Shown here piece after piece: positions 44,442 through 53,024 of a stretch of 64,000 nucleotides of DNA. Each line of letters opens with the position of its first letter. Position 1 is the stretch's first letter. The notes beneath the pieces are model-generated. The model had not been told where the DNA came from. It did not search any database and saw only the letters and a program-made list of their open reading frames with translations. The DNA is from Ruegeria sp. PrR005 (GTDB lineage: Bacteria; Pseudomonadota; Alphaproteobacteria; Rhodobacterales; Rhodobacteraceae): positions 310,001 through 374,000 of the forward strand of contig NZ_JAAGOX010000011.1 of NCBI RefSeq assembly GCF_010500245.1. Direction: 5' to 3'. The position numbers were made by a program, and so were the translations under genes.

Positions 44442-47393
44442 TCAGCCCAGCGCCGCGTCGCAGCGGCCGCAGACGCCCGCATGGGCGTGGCGACCGACAT
44501 CGGGCAGGATCTTCCAGCAGCGCTGGCATTTCTCGCCCTCGGCGGTTTCGAAGACTACACCGACGCCTTCGACCTCGGGCAGGCGGAACGCCTCGGAAGG
44601 TGCCGGGTCGCCGGTCACCGTCAGGCCCGAGGTGATGCAGAGATCGTCCATGTCGAGACCGGCGAGCAACTCGCGCAGGCCCGCGTCCTCGACATGCACC
44701 ACCGGGGCCGCCTCAAGGCTGGAGCCGATGACCTTGTCACGGCGCTGGATTTCCAGCGCCGAGGTCACCACCCGGCGCACGCGGCGGATGCGGGCAACGC
44801 GCGCCTCCAGCTCGGCATCGCGCCAGTTGGCGGGCGTGTCGGGGAAATCGACCAGGTGGACCGAGCTGTCCTCGCCCGGATAGCGCTCCAGCCAGACCTC
44901 TTCCATGGTGAACACCAGCACCGGCGCCAGCCAGGTGGTCAGGCGGTGGAACAGCAGGTCGAGCACGGTGCGCGCCGCCCGGCGCCGCGTCGTGTCGCCG
45001 TCGCAATAGAGCACGTCCTTGCGGATATCGAAGTAGAAGGCCGAAAGGTCCACGGTGGCGAAGGTGAACACCGCGCTATAGACGCCCTGGAAGTCGAACC
45101 CGGCATAGCCCTTGCGCACCTGCTCGTCGAGTTCGGCCATGCGGCTCAGCACCCAGCGTTCCAGCGGCGGCATCTCGGCCGGATCCGTGACCCGGTCGGC
45201 CTCGGTGAAATCCGAGAGCGAGCCCAGCATGAAACGCATGGTATTGCGCAGACGGCGATAGCTGTCGGCCACGCCTTTCAGGATCTCGGGCCCGATGCGC
45301 TGGTCGGCGGTATAGTCGGTCTGCGCCACCCAGAGCCGCAGGATATCGGCGCCGTATTGCTTGACCACCTCGTCGGGTACGATGGTATTGCCCAGCGACT
45401 TGGACATCTTCATGCCCTTCTCGTCGAGGGTGAAGCCGTGCGTGACCACGTTGCGATAGGGTGCGCGGCCCAACGTGCCGCAGGCCTGCAACAGCGAGGA
45501 GTGGAACCAGCCGCGATGCTGGTCGGTGCCCTCCATATAGACATCGGCAATGCCATCCGCGGTGCCGTCTTCGCGGTCGCGCAGCACAAAGGCATGGGTC
45601 GAGCCGCTGTCGAACCAGACGTCGAGCACGTCGAACACCTGATCCCATTCGTCGGCCTTGTAGTCATTGCCGAGGAAGCGTTCCTTGGCCCCTTCCGCAT
45701 ACCAGCAATCGGCGCCCTCGGCCTCGAACGCGGCAAAGATGCGGGCATTGACGGCCGGATCGCGCAGCAGGAAGTCCGGGTCGGTCGGCAGCGCGCCCTT
45801 GCGGGTAAAGCAGGTGAGCGGCACGCCCCAGGCGCGCTGGCGCGAGAGAACCCAGTCGGGCCGCGCCTCGATCATCGAATAGAGCCGGTTGCGCCCCGTC
45901 TGCGGCGTGAACTTCACCAGCTGGTCGATCGAGGTCAGCGCGCGTTCGCGGATGGTCTTGCCATAGCTGTCCTGCCCGTCATTGACGGGCCGGTCGACGC
46001 TGGCGAACCATTGCGGCGTGTTGCGATAGATGATCGGCGCCTTGGACCGCCAGCTATGGGGATAGCTGTGCTTGATCTTGCCGCGCGCGAGCAGCCCGCC
46101 GACCTCGACCAGCTTGTCGATCACCGTCTTGTTGGCATCGCCCTCGCCGCCCTTGCGGCTGAGGATGTACTTGCCGCCGAAAAACGGCAGGTCGGCCCGG
46201 AACGAGCCATCGTCCATCACGTTATAGGTGATGACCTGCTCCAGCATGCCCAGATCGCGGTAAAGCTCGAATTCCTCCATCCCGTGCGAGGGGGCACAAT
46301 GGACAAAGCCGGTGCCCTCGGTATCGGTCACGAACTCGGCGGCGCGGAAATCGCGGATATCGTCCCATTCGCCGTTGCCGCCTTCGGCACCGTGCAGCGG
46401 GTGGGTCAGGAAAACCCCAGCAAGGTCACTTGCCGGAACATCTGCGGTACGTTTCCATTGACCTTCGTCAAGCCGTGCACGGCGGAACACATCCGCTGCA
46501 AGCTTATCGGCTAGGATGTATTTGTCGCCCACAGACGCCCAACACTCGTCCGGTGTCCCGGTGACCTCGTAGAGGCCGTAGGCAATATCCTTGCCAAACA
46601 CCACCGCCTTGTTCGACGGGATGGTCCAAGGTGTCGTGGTCCAGATGACGACACAGGCTCCGCGCAGATAGTCTGTCTTCGAAAGGTCCGTGTCATCGTC
46701 TTGCGACACCGAATGGACCCGAAATTTCACCCAGATGGTGAAGCTTTCCTTGTCGTGATACTCGACCTCGGCCTCGGCCAGCGCCGTCTGTTCGATGGGC
46801 GACCACATAACGGGTTTCGAGCCCTGATACAAAGTGCCGTTCATCAGGAACTTCATGAACTCGTCGGCGATCACCGCCTCGGCATGATAGTCCATGGTGA
46901 CATAAGGATCGGCCCAGTTGCCGGTGATGCCCAGGCGCTTGAACTCTTCGCGCTGGATGTCGATCCAACCCTCGGCAAAGCGGCGGCATTCCTGGCGGAA
47001 CTCGACAACGTTGACGTCGTCCTTGCTCTTGCCCTTCTTGCGGTACTGTTCCTCGATCTTCCATTCGATGGGCAGGCCGTGACAGTCCCAGCCGGGCACA
47101 TAGCGCGCGTCAAAGCCCATCATCTGGTGGCTGCGCACGATCATGTCCTTGATGGTCTTGTTCAGCGCGTGGCCGATATGCAGGTGGCCGTTGGCATAGG
47201 GAGGGCCGTCATGCAGGGTGAACGGCGCGCGGCCCGTTTTCTCGCGCAGGCGGTCATAGACGCCGATCTTCTCCCAGCGGTCGAGCCATTGCGGCTCGCG
47301 CGCGGGCAATCCGGCACGCATCGGGAAATCGGTTTTCGGCAGGTTCAGCGTATCTTTGTATTCAGGCGTTTCAGCGGTCGTGTCGGCGCACAT
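44442..47393 (-). CDS. ileS: Isoleucyl-tRNA synthetase
   Basis: Class I synthetase charging tRNA(Ile), 983 residues. HIGH motif at 72-75 (YANGHLHIGHAL), the CP1 editing domain (ACVVIWTTTPWTIPSNKA), the KMSKS loop (KGMKMSKSLGNTIV), and a C-terminal zinc finger with two CxxC pairs (CQRCW and CGRCD). It is a bacterial type I enzyme. The part at about 46400-46740, in the editing domain, has fewer GC-ending codons than the rest, suggesting recombination with a related strain. A P1 peptidase follows directly. Confidence 0.97.
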   Translation of the reverse strand: MCADTTAETPEYKDTLNLPKTDFPMRAGLPAREPQWLDRWEKIGVYDRLREKTGRAPFTLHDGPPYANGHLHIGHALNKTIKDMIVRSHQMMGFDARYVPGWDCHGLPIEWKIEEQYRKKGKSKDDVNVVEFRQECRRFAEGWIDIQREEFKRLGITGNWADPYVTMDYHAEAVIADEFMKFLMNGTLYQGSKPVMWSPIEQTALAEAEVEYHDKESFTIWVKFRVHSVSQDDDTDLSKTDYLRGACVVIWTTTPWTIPSNKAVVFGKDIAYGLYEVTGTPDECWASVGDKYILADKLAADVFRRARLDEGQWKRTADVPASDLAGVFLTHPLHGAEGGNGEWDDIRDFRAAEFVTDTEGTGFVHCAPSHGMEEFELYRDLGMLEQVITYNVMDDGSFRADLPFFGGKYILSRKGGEGDANKTVIDKLVEVGGLLARGKIKHSYPHSWRSKAPIIYRNTPQWFASVDRPVNDGQDSYGKTIRERALTSIDQLVKFTPQTGRNRLYSMIEARPDWVLSRQRAWGVPLTCFTRKGALPTDPDFLLRDPAVNARIFAAFEAEGADCWYAEGAKERFLGNDYKADEWDQVFDVLDVWFDSGSTHAFVLRDREDGTADGIADVYMEGTDQHRGWFHSSLLQACGTLGRAPYRNVVTHGFTLDEKGMKMSKSLGNTIVPDEVVKQYGADILRLWVAQTDYTADQRIGPEILKGVADSYRRLRNTMRFMLGSLSDFTEADRVTDPAEMPPLERWVLSRMAELDEQVRKGYAGFDFQGVYSAVFTFATVDLSAFYFDIRKDVLYCDGDTTRRRAARTVLDLLFHRLTTWLAPVLVFTMEEVWLERYPGEDSSVHLVDFPDTPANWRDAELEARVARIRRVRRVVTSALEIQRRDKVIGSSLEAAPVVHVEDAGLRELLAGLDMDDLCITSGLTVTGDPAPSEAFRLPEVEGVGVVFETAEGEKCQRCWKILPDVGRHAHAGVCGRCDAALG

Positions 47394-47689
47394 CTCGGGC
47401 GTCCTCTGGCAAACATGTCGGTTGGGGGATATTCGGTTCGGTGCGATGGCTCAAGCACCTTTGCCCGGCGTCTCGATCTGGTCAGAGCGCCGGGGAGCTA
47501 ATTCGAATAATGATGGCCGCACGGTGGGTCATGGGCGCTTTATAGGCAATTCGCGGGCGGGGTGAAAGCGCCGATATGACACAGCAGGATATCTTTGTCG
47601 GCGCAGGGCAACAAAGGCTTGCATTTCTGACGCTTGCGGTCAGACCGGCGGCTGGAAGCCACGACACAAGCGCGCACAAAGACACAAGA
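47394..47689. other. Divergent region between ileS and a lipoprotein gene
   Basis: 296 bp with no convincing gene. Near the lipoprotein side is an inverted repeat TCTGAC/GTCAGA with a 7-base spacer (47626-47644). Two promoters facing away from each other are expected here. No T-box or riboswitch-like structure was seen. Confidence 0.4.
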
Positions 47690-48214
47690 ATGCTCAAACC
47701 CCCGTTTTCGATCGCTCCCCTGACACTCCTGCTGGCGCTTGCCGCCTGTACCGAGCCCACCCCGGCCGGCGGGCACAAGGTGCTGACCCTGTCCGATACG
47801 GTTCAGTTGACCGCCGCCGGTGCCTCGCCCGCGCCGGACAAGATCACCCCGGTGCGGATCACCTTTCCCGACAGCCGCTCCTACTCTGCCGTGCCCCCGG
47901 CCTTTCACCCCAAGACCTGCGAGTTGAGCAGCAGCCATTTCACCGCAGTGGTAAAGATCCCGGGACAGGTCAACCTGCCCTCTTACGGGGCAGGAACACC
48001 ACCGATGCGGGTGCGCTGCGTCTCCGATCAGTTCGCGTTTGACGAGACGGTGAAGCCGGTGAACCTGACGCAGCAGGCCTATTCGACAGCGGCGGCGGCG
48101 CATATCCTTGTGGGGTACGGTCTGGTTGGCGCCGCCGTCACCGCCAGCCAGGCAAGCCAGCGGGACAAGTCGCAGGATGTGTATGGGTATCCGCTGAAGA
48201 TCGAGCTGCAATAG
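47690..48214 (+). CDS. Hypothetical lipoprotein
   Basis: 174-residue predicted lipoprotein. The signal peptide ends in LALAAC with a lipidation Cys near residue 20. The mature part has a beta-rich pattern (VLTLSDTVQLTAAG, SRSYSAVPPAFHPKTCEL, PPMRVRCVSDQFAFDE) with two Cys residues that may pair, and a hydrophobic helix near the C-terminus (HILVGYGLVGAAVTAS). No family is recognised. An in-frame ATG at 47576 is rejected because the lipoprotein signal starts at 47690. Confidence 0.65.
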   Translation: MLKPPFSIAPLTLLLALAACTEPTPAGGHKVLTLSDTVQLTAAGASPAPDKITPVRITFPDSRSYSAVPPAFHPKTCELSSSHFTAVVKIPGQVNLPSYGAGTPPMRVRCVSDQFAFDETVKPVNLTQQAYSTAAAAHILVGYGLVGAAVTASQASQRDKSQDVYGYPLKIELQ

Positions 48215-48231
48215 ACGGGCCGACACCCGCC

Positions 48232-48942
48232 TCAGGCGTGGAACAACAGCCCCACGCCATAGGCGATCAGCGCCGCCGCGCCGCCGATAGCCAGCGTCTC
48301 GAGCCCGGACCGCCACCAGGGCGCCAGCGACCAGAAGCTTTTCATCGTGCCGATGGCAAAGAACACCGCCCCGGTCATCCAGGCCGAGACGGTGAAGGCC
48401 TCGGCCATGCCGAACAGAAAGGGCAGGAGCGGGATCATGCCCGCCACAAGGAAGGCCGCAAATGTCGCCAGCGCCGCGCGCATCGGGTGGGGGTCGACGC
48501 TGCCCAGGCCGTATTCGCCCTCGATCATCAGCGCGACCCAGTTTTCGCGATTGTCGGTGATGGCGTCGGTGGCCTGGTCCAGCACATCGCCCGACAGGCC
48601 CTTTTGCGCCAGAATCTCGCGCACCTCGAGCCGCTCGCCCTCGGGGTAGCGGGCGATATGGCGCTCTTCGACGACGCGCAGGCGGCGGATGTTGTCCAGC
48701 TCGGCCTTGGTGCCCGAATAGTTGCCCGCCGCCATGGAAAACCCGTCGGCCAGCACATTGGCCAGCCCCAGCGCCACGATGATAAAGGGCGACAGGCCCG
48801 CGCCCGCCACGCCCGCCACGATGGCGAAGGTCGTCACCGAGCCGTCGATGCCGCCATAAACCACGTCGCGCAGCACCCCGCGCCCCGGTGGCGCGCCGAT
48901 GCGGGCGGCAATGGCATCGGGTGAATGGCTGTGTTCCGGCAT
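48232..48942 (-). CDS. VIT1/CCC1-family membrane protein
   Basis: 236-residue inner-membrane protein of the VIT1/CCC1 family, which transports iron or manganese. The signature is VLRDVVYGGIDGSVTTFAIVAGVAGAGLS (residues 23-52), then NVLADGFSMAAGNYSG with the metal-site Met/Glu region. About five hydrophobic helices flank a cytoplasmic helical domain (KAELDNIRRLRVVEERHI). Direction and metal are not known. It is convergent with the lipoprotein gene. Confidence 0.85.
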   Translation of the reverse strand: MPEHSHSPDAIAARIGAPPGRGVLRDVVYGGIDGSVTTFAIVAGVAGAGLSPFIIVALGLANVLADGFSMAAGNYSGTKAELDNIRRLRVVEERHIARYPEGERLEVREILAQKGLSGDVLDQATDAITDNRENWVALMIEGEYGLGSVDPHPMRAALATFAAFLVAGMIPLLPFLFGMAEAFTVSAWMTGAVFFAIGTMKSFWSLAPWWRSGLETLAIGGAAALIAYGVGLLFHA

Positions 48943-49074
48943 GGCGCGTTCCCTTGGCTGGTTCTGAACACTCTGTACCGCAATTGGACCCCGCGACCTT
49001 GCGTCAGGTCAAACCGGCTTTGCTCCGGCACAGCAATCGCTTATATCCGAGTGGTAAACTCAGGAATTAGAACC

Positions 49075-49488
49075 ATGTCCCTGCCCAACCCGCTTGCCCG
49101 GTTCGCCATCACCGCCGCCCAGATAGACCGGGTGGTGACCCGGTTCTATGCCCGTGTCCGCACCCATCCGGTGCTGGGGCCGGTGTTTGCCGCCCATGTG
49201 ACCGACTGGCCCGAGCACGAGGCGAAGATCGCCGGGTTCTGGCGCAACGCCATCCTGCGCGAGCGCAGCTATGACGGCAACCCGATGCGGGTGCATGTAA
49301 CCCGACCCGAGATCAAACCCGAGCATTTCGCGGTCTGGCTGGGCCTGTTCCGCGAGGTTCTGCGCGAGGAACTGCCCGAGGACATCGCCGCGCAATGGTC
49401 CGCGCTGGCCGACCGGATCGGCGAAGGCTTCCGCACCGGTATCGTCTCGATGCGCCAGCGACCGGACGAGGTACCCTCGCTCTTCTGA
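49075..49488 (+). CDS. Group III truncated hemoglobin
   Basis: 137-residue truncated globin of group III. Features are ITAAQIDRVVTRFYARVRTHPVLGPVF (helices A-B with the Phe-Tyr pair) and the E and F helices FWRNAILRERSYDGNPMRVH and KPEHFAVWLGLF, where the His in PEHF is the expected proximal heme ligand. Roles in NO or oxygen chemistry are known for such globins; the one here is not established. The ATG at 49075 is the normal start; in-frame codons upstream belong to the intergenic region. Confidence 0.88.
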   Translation: MSLPNPLARFAITAAQIDRVVTRFYARVRTHPVLGPVFAAHVTDWPEHEAKIAGFWRNAILRERSYDGNPMRVHVTRPEIKPEHFAVWLGLFREVLREELPEDIAAQWSALADRIGEGFRTGIVSMRQRPDEVPSLF

Positions 49489-49490
49489 TC

Positions 49491-49559
49491 CCGCTTCTTT
49501 CTGGTTTGAAATACTCCGGGGGAGTCGCCGCCTGCGGCGACGGGGGCAGCGCCCCCTGC
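49491..49559 (+). repeat. Composite intergenic repeat, copy D
   Basis: Reads CCGCTTCTTTCTGG, GAAATACTCCGGGGGAGT, a small CGCCG/CGGCG hairpin, then GGGGGCAGCGCCCCC. It lies between the convergent globin and ycjF genes, starting 3 bp after the globin stop and reaching the ycjF stop. It probably acts as terminator for both. Confidence 0.7.
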
Positions 49560-49563
49560 CCGG

Positions 49564-50559
49564 TCAGCCAGATTTGCCGACCAGTCCGGTCAGCGCCCGG
49601 CGCACCACCTTGCGGACCGAGGGCCTGCGGCCGCCGGAAAACGGCAGCGGACGGCAGACCTCCATCGCGGCGACGCCCACGCGCGCGGTCAGCGCGCCGT
49701 TGACCAGCCCCTCGCCGAACCGGCGCGACAGCTTGCTGAGCACCGAACCGCCCAGCACCGGTTCCAAGAGGTCGTCGCCGACGGCGACCGCGCCCGTTGC
49801 CACCAGATGCGTCAGCACCGCCCGGGTCAGGCGCCAGCTGCCCAGCACCCCGGCGCGGCCGCCATAGATCTCGGCCACCCGACGGATCATCCGGAGCGAC
49901 GAGGCCAGCGCGGTGGCCACATCGGCCAGCGCCATCGGCACCAGCGCCGTTACCGTGGCGACCCGGCGCGCCGCCGCCTCGACCTCGCGCTGCGCCTCGG
50001 CGTCGAGCGGCGCCAGCAGCGTCTCTTCGGCCAGTGCCAGCAGCGTCGCGGCATCGAACTGTTCACCGGCGCGTTCGGTCAGCCGCGCGCGGCCCCAGGC
50101 GGTATCCTCGCGCCCGCGATAGAAGGCGTCGAGCCGGGTGCAGACCACCCGTGCCTCTGCCAGATCGTTCCCGGCCAGCGCCTCGTCAGCGGCGCGGCGC
50201 AGCCCGTCGACCCGGCCCAGCCGGGCAATGGCCGCCAGCTCGCGCAGCGCGATCAGGGCGCAGACCAGCACAAAGGCCGCCAGCAGAGCCGCCATGGCCC
50301 AGCCCAGCACCGGCACCCTTGAGATCAGGTCGGTGACCCAGGCCCAGGCCGCCAGCGAGATCACCGCCCCCAGAAGCGACAGCGCCAGCCCCCAGAACCA
50401 GCGCGCCAGCCGCGAGGGCGGCCGCGCCGCGATGCGCGCGGCGGCCTGCATCGCCGCCCCTTGCGGCCGGTCGAGATCGGGGACCATGGGCGCCTCGGTC
50501 ACGGACGGCGGCGGCGTGGTCTCGTCGCCGAGGTCGATCAGCACCGGGCCTTGGGTCAT
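49564..50559 (-). CDS. ycjF: YcjF-like inner-membrane protein
   Basis: 331-residue membrane protein of the YcjF family (TIGR01620-like). An acidic Pro-rich N-terminus is followed by two hydrophobic helices (WFWGLALSLLGAVISLAAWAW and WAMAALLAAFVLVCALIAL, about residues 55-110), then a helical domain with a second hydrophobic pair (TVTALVPMALADVATALASSLRMI). YcjF is usually next to the P-loop protein YcjX; here a GNAT gene lies between. The ATG at 50559 overlaps the GNAT stop by 4 bp (ATGA). Confidence 0.83.
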   Translation of the reverse strand: MTQGPVLIDLGDETTPPPSVTEAPMVPDLDRPQGAAMQAAARIAARPPSRLARWFWGLALSLLGAVISLAAWAWVTDLISRVPVLGWAMAALLAAFVLVCALIALRELAAIARLGRVDGLRRAADEALAGNDLAEARVVCTRLDAFYRGREDTAWGRARLTERAGEQFDAATLLALAEETLLAPLDAEAQREVEAAARRVATVTALVPMALADVATALASSLRMIRRVAEIYGGRAGVLGSWRLTRAVLTHLVATGAVAVGDDLLEPVLGGSVLSKLSRRFGEGLVNGALTARVGVAAMEVCRPLPFSGGRRPSVRKVVRRALTGLVGKSG

Positions 50560-50996
50560 GTGCGGCTCCATTCATAGCGGATGTCAGGCAGACGCTCGTC
50601 GTTGCGGCTGCCGTCGGTGCGTTGGGTTTCGCGGAACCCGTGCCGCTCGTAAAAACGCCGGGCGCCTGCATTGGCCTGAAAGGTCCAGAGTTCCAGCTGC
50701 TCGGCGCTGTGCTGCGCCTGTTGCAGCAGGCGCGCGCCAAGGCCGCGCCCTTGCGCCTTGCGCGCCAGGTAGAGCGAGCAGATCTCGCCGCCGTCGCGGG
50801 CGATGAAGCCCGCGACCCGGCCGTGCAGAACCGCCACCGTGACCCAGCCGCGCGCGATCATCACACCGCAGAACATCTCGGTCTCGTCGCGGCAGTGCAG
50901 CAGGGGCATCCAGTCGGTGTCGCGGGCGAAGGCATAGAGGATTTCGCCCGTGGCTGCGGCGTCGCAGGGCAACCCGGGGCGTAGCAGGGCGGTCAC
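50556..50996 (-). CDS. GNAT-family N-acetyltransferase
   Basis: 146-residue acetyltransferase. The acetyl-CoA binding motif is LYLARKAQGRGLGARLLQQAQ (near residues 85-105) and the C-terminal beta strand and helix pattern (NAGARRFYERHGFRE) is typical of the fold. Substrate unknown. The GTG start overlaps the ycjX stop by 4 bp and its stop overlaps ycjF by 4 bp, so it is embedded in a ycjX-GNAT-ycjF operon. Confidence 0.86.
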   Translation of the reverse strand: MTALLRPGLPCDAAATGEILYAFARDTDWMPLLHCRDETEMFCGVMIARGWVTVAVLHGRVAGFIARDGGEICSLYLARKAQGRGLGARLLQQAQHSAEQLELWTFQANAGARRFYERHGFRETQRTDGSRNDERLPDIRYEWSRT

Positions 50997-52408
50997 AGGC
51001 GGTCTCCGATCAGGAACTGGGCGGCGCGGTCAAGCCGGATATGCGGCGGGCCGTCGCCGGGTCGCAACTGCATCGGGGCGGGCGCAAAGGTCATCGCCTG
51101 AAACCCGTCGTTGAGCCATTCGGTGGCGCCGCTGCGGGCCGCGCCAAGGAGCTGACCCGGATCCTGCGGCAAGGCGCCGGGATAGAAGGCGGCCTGCCGC
51201 CCGCCCTCCAACAGGGTGCCGCGCACACAGGGCAATTCGCGTCCCTGATGCGTACGCATCTCCTCGGTGGTGACACGCAGCGCGGCCAGCGCCAGAGCCT
51301 CGGTCCGTGCGCCCGCGAATTGCGCGCGGTCGCGGGCGTCTCGGGTCAGCGCCTCGATGATCGCGGTCAATGCCGGGTGTTGCTGGTGGTGCAGGTGGTC
51401 GGCCTTGGTGGCGGCAAACAGGATGCGGTCGACCCGGCGGCCCAGCAGCAACCGGTTCAGCCAGGCGTTGCGGCCGGGGCGGAAGGCGCCCAGGATATCG
51501 GCCATGGCGCGGCGCATGTCCTCGACCGCCTGCGGCCCCTTGTGGATCGCGCCCAGCGCATCGACCAGAACCACCTGCCGGTCGATACGGGCGAAATGGT
51601 CGCGAAAGAAGGGTCGCACCACCTGTGACTTGTAGGCCGCGAAGCGGCGTTCCATCTCGCGCAGGAGTGAGCCCCGGCGCGACGCGCCCGAAACCGGCAG
51701 CGGCGCAAAGGTCAGGACCGGCGAGCCCGCCAGATCGCCCGGCAAGAGGAACCGGCCGGGAGTGCAATCGGAATAGCCCGCCACGCGGGCCGTTTCGAGA
51801 TAGGCGGTAAAGCCGCGCGCCAGTGCCTGCGCCTGCGGCTCGTCATGGCGGGCATCTGGGTCGATGCCCGAGAGCGCGGTCAGATACTCTGCCGCCTCGG
51901 GCCGGGCGCGCAGGCGCGCGAGCGTCTCGGCCGCCCAGTTGGCATAGCTTTTGTCCATCAGACCGAGGTCGAGCAGCCATTCGCCCGGATAGTCGACGAT
52001 GTCGAGATGTACGGTGCGCGGTCCCTGCAAACCGGCCAGCAGCCCGGCGGGGCGCACCCGCAGCGACAGGCGCAGTTCGCTGACCGCGCGGGTGCTGTCG
52101 GGCCAGTGCGGCGCAGGGCCGGTGAGCGCCGCCAGATGCGCCTCGTAATCGAAACGTGGCACGGTATCGTCGGGCTGGGGTTGCAGGAAGGCGGCCTCGA
52201 TCCGCCCTTCCTGCGCGGCGACAAGGCCGGGCATCCGGCCCCGGTCGAGCAGGTTGGCCACCAGCGAGGTGATGAACACGGTCTTGCCCGAACGCGCCAG
52301 CCCGGTGACGCCGAGACGGATCACCGGCTCGAACAGCGCCTCGCTGACCGAATCCGAAACCGTCTCGACGCTGCGCACCAGACGATCTGCGATGGAGGAA
52401 ATGACCAA
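50993..52408 (-). CDS. ycjX: YcjX-like P-loop ATPase/GTPase
   Basis: 471-residue P-loop protein of the DUF463/YcjX family. Walker A is GLARSGKT (36-43), with a following LVANLL segment, a Walker B-like TVHLDIVDYPGEWLLDL, and VVLVDALGAIHKG and ILFAATKADHLHH resembling GTPase G4-type motifs. No membrane helix. It seems to start with TTG at 52408 (no ATG or GTG is close), an uncommon start. Stress-related in E. coli by family knowledge; precise role unknown. It is divergent from gcvH. Confidence 0.84.
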   Translation of the reverse strand: MVISSIADRLVRSVETVSDSVSEALFEPVIRLGVTGLARSGKTVFITSLVANLLDRGRMPGLVAAQEGRIEAAFLQPQPDDTVPRFDYEAHLAALTGPAPHWPDSTRAVSELRLSLRVRPAGLLAGLQGPRTVHLDIVDYPGEWLLDLGLMDKSYANWAAETLARLRARPEAAEYLTALSGIDPDARHDEPQAQALARGFTAYLETARVAGYSDCTPGRFLLPGDLAGSPVLTFAPLPVSGASRRGSLLREMERRFAAYKSQVVRPFFRDHFARIDRQVVLVDALGAIHKGPQAVEDMRRAMADILGAFRPGRNAWLNRLLLGRRVDRILFAATKADHLHHQQHPALTAIIEALTRDARDRAQFAGARTEALALAALRVTTEEMRTHQGRELPCVRGTLLEGGRQAAFYPGALPQDPGQLLGAARSGATEWLNDGFQAMTFAPAPMQLRPGDGPPHIRLDRAAQFLIGDRL

Positions 52409-52474
52409 ACTCTGCCCCTGCCTATTTCCGGGTCAAGATAGAGACCACCGCGCCGGGTTGCTAGGGCCGGGCGT

Positions 52475-52480
52475 TATAAT
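52475..52480 (+). promoter_or_regulatory. TATAAT -10-like box upstream of gcvH
   Basis: A perfect TATAAT lies about 110 bp before the gcvH start, but the -35 position (about 52452-52457) has no good match. It could be an extended or activator-dependent promoter. No glycine riboswitch pattern was recognised. Confidence 0.3.
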
Positions 52481-52588
52481 GGGGCTTTGGCGTCCGGGAG
52501 CGATTGAAGCGATTTGATCTATTGCCGCAATCGGGGACCGGGGCTAGGCTTGCCGCCACCATGCGTTTTTCACAGGGAAAGACACCGG

Positions 52589-52948
52589 ATGAAATACACC
52601 GAAGAACATGAATGGCTGTTGCCCGAGGATGATCTGATCGTGGTCGGCATCACCGCCTATGCCGCCGAACAACTGGGCGATGTGGTTTTTGTCGAACTGC
52701 CCGAGGTCGGCACCGAGGTCACCAAGGACGAAGAGATCGTGGTGATCGAATCGGTCAAGGCCGCGTCCGACATCCTGGCGCCGCTGGATGGCGAGATCGT
52801 CGAGGTCAACGAGGCGCTGGCCGACAATCCCGGCCTGGTGAACGAAGACCCGACCGGCGATGCCTGGTTCTTCAAGATGCGGCCCAGCGACCTGTCGCCG
52901 ATGGACGACTACATGGACGAGGCCGCCTACAAGGATTTCATCGGCTGA
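52589..52948 (+). CDS. gcvH: Glycine cleavage system H protein
   Basis: 119-residue lipoyl carrier of the glycine cleavage system, shuttling the aminomethyl group between the P, T and L proteins. The lipoyl Lys is in VVIESVKAASDI (Lys57). The sequence MKYTEEHEWL at the start and GEIVEVNEALADNPGLVNEDPTG are typical. No gcvT or gcvP is next to it: a dienelactone hydrolase and an insertion sequence follow. The other subunits must be elsewhere, or the arrangement was changed near the insertion. Confidence 0.95.
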   Translation: MKYTEEHEWLLPEDDLIVVGITAYAAEQLGDVVFVELPEVGTEVTKDEEIVVIESVKAASDILAPLDGEIVEVNEALADNPGLVNEDPTGDAWFFKMRPSDLSPMDDYMDEAAYKDFIG

Positions 52949-53024
52949 GCCTGACAAGACCTCCCGTGCCGGGCGGGTTTCGTGCTATGTTGCACCTGCC
53001 CGCCCCGCATCGGAGGATCACCGG

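Noticed and set aside
44373-46514. Long plus-strand frame opposite ileS
   Set aside because: Shadow of a well-conserved synthetase gene; no own features.
52409-52588. Possible glycine riboswitch before gcvH
   Set aside because: No tandem glycine-aptamer pattern was seen in the 180 bp.
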